Shown one piece after another: positions 34,036 to 36,999 of a stretch of DNA of 36,999 nucleotides (position 1 is its first letter; each line of letters starts with the position of its first letter). The stretch lies in contig JABISG010000061.1 of the NCBI GenBank assembly GCA_018699955.1, positions 1 through 36,999 of the forward strand, in the 5' to 3' direction. This DNA is from Planctomycetaceae bacterium (lineage in GTDB: Bacteria; Planctomycetota; Planctomycetia; Planctomycetales; Planctomycetaceae). Made by a program: the position numbers and the translations under genes. Below the pieces are notes generated by a model. That model had not been told where the DNA came from, searched no databases, and saw only the letters and a list, made by a program, of their open reading frames with translations.

Positions 34036-35478
34036 ATGCCGGACATAGGTCATCCAGGTTCAACACTCGGTAACCGCCGCGACTGGCTGCGCGCTGCCGG
34101 TTGCGGATTCGGTTACCTCGCCTTCTCTGCGCTTGCGCATTGGGAAGCGAACGCGGCTTCCCCAGCGAGCAATCCACTTGCGCCGCGGCAGCCGCATTTC
34201 CCGGCCCGGGCAAAGCATGTCATTTTTCTGTATATGCATGGCGGCGCTTCGCACATTGATTCGTTCGACTTTAAGCCGGCGCTTGAGCGGCAACAGGGCA
34301 AGAAGCTTCCCGAATCGGTGAACACCAGCCGCAACAAGTTCAACGCGAATTTGGGGACGATTCTCAAGTCGCCTTGGGCGTTTCGGCAGTATGGCGAATG
34401 CGGCAGGTGGGTCAGCGACCTGTTTCCGCACGTCGGCCGACAGGCCGATGAGTTGTGCGTCCTCAATTCTATGTACAGCAATAACAACGCCCACGTGCCG
34501 GCCACGCTGGAGTTGCACACGGGCACGCAAGCCTTTATGCGGCCGAGCATCGGCGCGTGGGTGAATTACGGACTGGGGACCGAGAATCAGAATTTGCCCG
34601 GCTTCATCACCATCTGCCCGCCGCTGACCTATGGCGGGCAGCGCAATTTCGGGGCGGCGTTCCTGCCAGCGGTTTACCAGGGAACGATGGTCGGCACGAA
34701 CCGAATTCCTGCGGCTGAAGCGAACTTCAGCAACATTGACAATCGGGGAACGAATCCGGGATCGCAGCGGAAATTGCTCGACCTGATTCAGGCGGGTAAC
34801 CGGGAGCAACTGCAGCGAACCGGCCGCGATGAAAACTTTGAGGCGCGCATCGCCAGTTTCGAGCTGGCGTACCGCATGCAGGCGGTCGCCCCCGACGTGA
34901 TCGATCTCAAAGGTGAAACGAAGACAACTCAAGAACTGTATGGCATCGATGACAAAGTCACCGAAAACTACGGCCGCGAGTTGTTGATGGCCCGGCGTCT
35001 CGTGGAACGCGGCGTGCGGTTCGTGCACGTTGCCCATACCGGCGGACGCGGGGGCCGCTGGGATCAGCACAGCGGCCTCGTCAAGGGGCATGGCGACAAT
35101 GCGCGGGCTTGCGACAAACCGATTGCCGGACTGCTTCGCGATTTGAAGATTCGTGGCCTGCTCGATGAGACACTGGTGGTCTGGAGTACGGAATTCGGCC
35201 GAACCCCGGAAGTACAAGGCGGCACCGGCCGCGGACACCATGCCCAGGGATTCACGTTCTGGCTGGCTGGCGGCGGTGTGAAGCGGGGGAGCGTTTACGG
35301 TGCGACCGACGAATTTGGATACCACGCAGTGAAACACCCCGTTCACATGCACGACCTGCATGCCACCATTCTGCATTTATTGGGATTGGATCATACCCGC
35401 TTGACGTATCGCCATTCCGGCCGCGACTTCCGCCTGACCGACGTCGGCGGGAACGTATTGCGGGATATTATTGACTAG
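34036..35478 (+). CDS. DUF1501 family protein, partner of the PSD1 protein
   Basis: The 480-residue product starts with a twin-arginine signal (GNRRDWLRAAGCGFGYLAF, Arg14-Arg15) and shows the DUF1501 pattern: HVIFLYMHGGASHIDSFDFK, ATLELHTGTQAFMRPSIGAW, NLPGFITICPP, RFVHVAHTGGRGGRWDQH, LVVWSTEFGRTPEVQG and HHAQGFTFWLAGGGVKRG. It is similar to the gene at 14810 in layout, including the C-terminal LTDVGGNVLRDII versus [13 protein letters not shown]. It follows the PSD1 gene by 63 bases, the arrangement seen repeatedly in planctomycetes, so the two probably work together outside the cytoplasm. The aminotransferase begins 47 bases after its stop. Enzymatic activity has not been established for the family as far as I know. 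Confidence 0.93.
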   Translation: MPDIGHPGSTLGNRRDWLRAAGCGFGYLAFSALAHWEANAASPASNPLAPRQPHFPARAKHVIFLYMHGGASHIDSFDFKPALERQQGKKLPESVNTSRNKFNANLGTILKSPWAFRQYGECGRWVSDLFPHVGRQADELCVLNSMYSNNNAHVPATLELHTGTQAFMRPSIGAWVNYGLGTENQNLPGFITICPPLTYGGQRNFGAAFLPAVYQGTMVGTNRIPAAEANFSNIDNRGTNPGSQRKLLDLIQAGNREQLQRTGRDENFEARIASFELAYRMQAVAPDVIDLKGETKTTQELYGIDDKVTENYGRELLMARRLVERGVRFVHVAHTGGRGGRWDQHSGLVKGHGDNARACDKPIAGLLRDLKIRGLLDETLVVWSTEFGRTPEVQGGTGRGHHAQGFTFWLAGGGVKRGSVYGATDEFGYHAVKHPVHMHDLHATILHLLGLDHTRLTYRHSGRDFRLTDVGGNVLRDIID

Positions 35479-35525
35479 AAACTGTTGTGGTGGAACGACC
35501 GGCGTGTCCTCAAATAGTACCTCTC

Positions 35526-36707
35526 ATGATTGACCCGCAGCGAGTCCGGGCCGAGATTCCCGCACTTGAAAATTACACGTGGTTTCAAAACGGCGGCGTC
35601 AGTGTCACGCCGGCTCCGGTGGCCGACGAGCACGCGCGGTTGATGCGTGAATTGCTGACCCGTGGGCCGATGCACATCGTCTTTCCCGATGAGGAGTATG
35701 CTCGGCGACAGCGGAGCATGTGGCGGATCGCCGATTTCTTCGACGCCGACACCGACGAACTCGCGCTGATGCGCGGCGTGAGCGAAGCGTTTCAAACCGT
35801 GCTGCGGGGGATGACGTGGGAGGCGGGCGATGAGATTGTGATCTCCGAAGAAGAAGAGGCTGCCATTCTGCTGCCGGCGTTACAGCTGCGCGACCGACAC
35901 GGTGTGCGCGTGGTGAAACTTCCATTGACCGACGATCCTGAACGGCAGTTGGCGTTGTTTCGTGAGGCGTTGACCGAGCGGACAAAACTCGTCGCGTTGA
36001 GCCACGTGACGACCGATCGCGGTTTTCGTCTGCCAGTGCAGGCAATTTGCGAAATCGCACGCCGACAATCGATTTCCACGTTTCTCGACCTGGCGCACTC
36101 GGCCGGGCTGTTTCCGCTTTCGCTGAGTGCACTCGGTTGCGACTATGCGGGATTGTTATCGTATAAGTGGATGTACTCGCCCTATGCCGCCGGCGCGTTG
36201 TACGTGCGGCGGGAACGGATCGCCGATCTTGAATTGACTTATGCAGGTGGGCGAGCTGAGAAGTTTCTCGATTTTGCAGAAGATCGCTACGAACTGCACG
36301 ATACCGCCGAGCGGTTTCAATACGGTCCCTGGTCGTGGCCTCTGGTGCATGCGTGGGCCTTTGCCAGCGATTACTTGAGTGAACTCGGCCTCGATGAAAT
36401 TTGGAATCGCACGAGCCGATTGACAGCGCGTTTGAAAGAGGGCCTCAAGCAGTTTCCGGAAATCACGCTGGATACGCCGTTGGATTCCGACTGTTCGGCC
36501 GCACTGGTGGCGTTGTCGGTCGATGGCTGGACTGGCGACGAGTTGTCCGTCGCATTACGAGAACGCTGGAAGATGATCGTCAAGCCGCAGCCGGCCCATC
36601 AGAACGGCTTGCGGATCAGCGTGACGTTCTTTCAATTGGAAGAAGAAATCGACAACTTGTTAGAGGCGCTGCGAACGCTCATCGACGAACGACGTAAATC
36701 AACGTGA
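35526..36707 (+). CDS. Class-V aminotransferase-fold PLP enzyme
   Basis: This 393-residue enzyme has the fold-type I layout of class V aminotransferases. The active-site Lys214 lies in LLSYKWMYSPYAAGALYVRR, and the cofactor-contacting Asp188 and His191 in FLDLAHSAG. TTDRGFRLPVQAI and QFQYGPW-like FQYGPWSWPLVHA also fit the family. There is no cysteine in the position used by cysteine desulfurases for sulfur transfer that I can identify, so a desulfurase role is doubtful; a lyase or epimerase-like activity on an amino acid is equally possible. The ATG at 35526 is used; the frame is open to a GTG at 35487, neither has a good SD. It lies last in the run of FG-GAP, PSD1 and DUF1501 genes but, lacking an export signal, acts in the cytoplasm. 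Confidence 0.88.
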   Translation: MIDPQRVRAEIPALENYTWFQNGGVSVTPAPVADEHARLMRELLTRGPMHIVFPDEEYARRQRSMWRIADFFDADTDELALMRGVSEAFQTVLRGMTWEAGDEIVISEEEEAAILLPALQLRDRHGVRVVKLPLTDDPERQLALFREALTERTKLVALSHVTTDRGFRLPVQAICEIARRQSISTFLDLAHSAGLFPLSLSALGCDYAGLLSYKWMYSPYAAGALYVRRERIADLELTYAGGRAEKFLDFAEDRYELHDTAERFQYGPWSWPLVHAWAFASDYLSELGLDEIWNRTSRLTARLKEGLKQFPEITLDTPLDSDCSAALVALSVDGWTGDELSVALRERWKMIVKPQPAHQNGLRISVTFFQLEEEIDNLLEALRTLIDERRKST

Positions 36708-36720
36708 CTTCCCCCAAGCC

Positions 36721-36754
36721 GATGCCTTGGCATCGCCGTCCAATCGGAGTTGGA
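36721..36754 (+). terminator. Possible hairpins after the aminotransferase gene
   Basis: GATGCC-TT-GGCATC (36721-36734) and TCCAA...TTGGA (about 36739-36754) are two small inverted repeats right after the stop. No T run follows. They could contribute to termination. Confidence 0.3.
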
Positions 36755-36822
36755 TGGCTTGGGAATTGACAAATCGGATCATCGCTACTGCATCGTCAAC
36801 GGTAAGAATTAGGGTTGGTTAA

Positions 36823-36888
36823 ATCAGCCGCAACGCGCTAGCGTCCGGTTATCGCAGGTAAACCGTGGGCTAGCGCCCTGCGGCTGAT
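36823..36888. repeat. Imperfect long inverted repeat
   Basis: ATCAGCCGCAACGCGCTAGC on the left matches the complement of the right arm ending GCGGCTGAT with few differences; arms are about 29 bases around a seven-base centre (TCGCAGG). Each arm contains GCTAGC. A dispersed REP-like element is likely, unrelated in sequence to the 31-bp palindrome. Confidence 0.7.
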
Positions 36889-36938
36889 CCTAAGATTACG
36901 CTTTGACAGAGCACTACTTTCTCCTGACAGGATTAGAC

Positions 36939-36999
36939 GTGACGTTAGAAACGAGCGACAAGACCGTCCGCCTGGGCAAATTGACCCGGCGTGAGTTTC
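36939..36999 (+). CDS. Start of a gene cut off by the window edge
   Basis: GTG at 36939 follows AGGA with six-base spacing and reads MTLETSDKTVRLGKLTRREF to the edge. The frame is free of stops. The opening resembles the start of some planctomycete creatininase-like amidohydrolases, but 20 residues are too few to say, and I leave the product unnamed. Confidence 0.45.
   Translation, partial: MTLETSDKTVRLGKLTRREF

Noticed and set aside
34060..35376. Open frame of 438 codons on the minus strand
   Set aside because: It lies wholly inside the DUF1501 gene on the other strand, whose protein has clear family motifs; the antisense frame has no recognisable domain.

Overview
The window looks like a piece of a Planctomycetes chromosome, most likely from the Pirellulales/Planctomycetales side. 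The main evidence is gene content typical of that phylum: two Tat-exported DUF1501 proteins, a giant PSCyt1/PSCyt2/PSD1 cytochrome-type protein carrying a LamG domain, an FG-GAP/VCBS repeat protein, a secreted sulfatase, TPR-rich proteins and many secreted proteins without close relatives. Housekeeping genes are scattered singly among these on both strands. GTG and TTG starts and weak or absent Shine-Dalgarno (SD) sequences are common.

Layout. 1-4.9 kb: the N-terminal end of a membrane protein (minus), a secreted sulfatase, a small membrane protein and a PNPOx-like flavoprotein (minus), then rmuC. 4.9-9.3 kb: a TPR-glycosyltransferase, a lipoprotein, a Gly/Tyr-rich secreted TPR protein and a small tail-anchored protein. 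9.3-14.7 kb: glycyl-tRNA synthetase with comB upstream on the minus strand, a zinc-ribbon membrane protein, an exported hypothetical protein and a diadenylate cyclase-domain protein. 14.8-21.9 kb: DUF1501, a copper P-type ATPase overlapping queA by four bases, a FlgM-like anti-sigma factor followed closely by a Fur-family regulator, and a sirtuin. 21.9-23.9 kb: a gene-poor graveyard with a broken polymerase-like gene and a truncated membrane protein. 23.9-26.7 kb: two tandem, related MFS permeases. 26.8-36.7 kb: a Tat-exported protein interrupted by an in-frame TGA (minus), then a same-strand run of FG-GAP protein, PSCyt/LamG/PSD1 protein, DUF1501 protein and class-V aminotransferase. The window ends in the first 20 codons of another gene.

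The PSD1-DUF1501 pair at 30.5-35.5 kb is the clearest cooperating unit: both products are exported, and such pairs recur in planctomycetes although their substrate is unsettled. CopA and QueA are probably only co-transcribed. The FlgM-like and Fur-like genes probably share a promoter near 20220.

I found no tRNA, rRNA, CRISPR array, intact insertion sequence or recognisable defence system. The most useful oddities are a 31-33 bp palindrome present three times between genes, the in-frame TGA in an otherwise intact gene, the polymerase-like relic, and a diadenylate cyclase domain with an altered catalytic motif.
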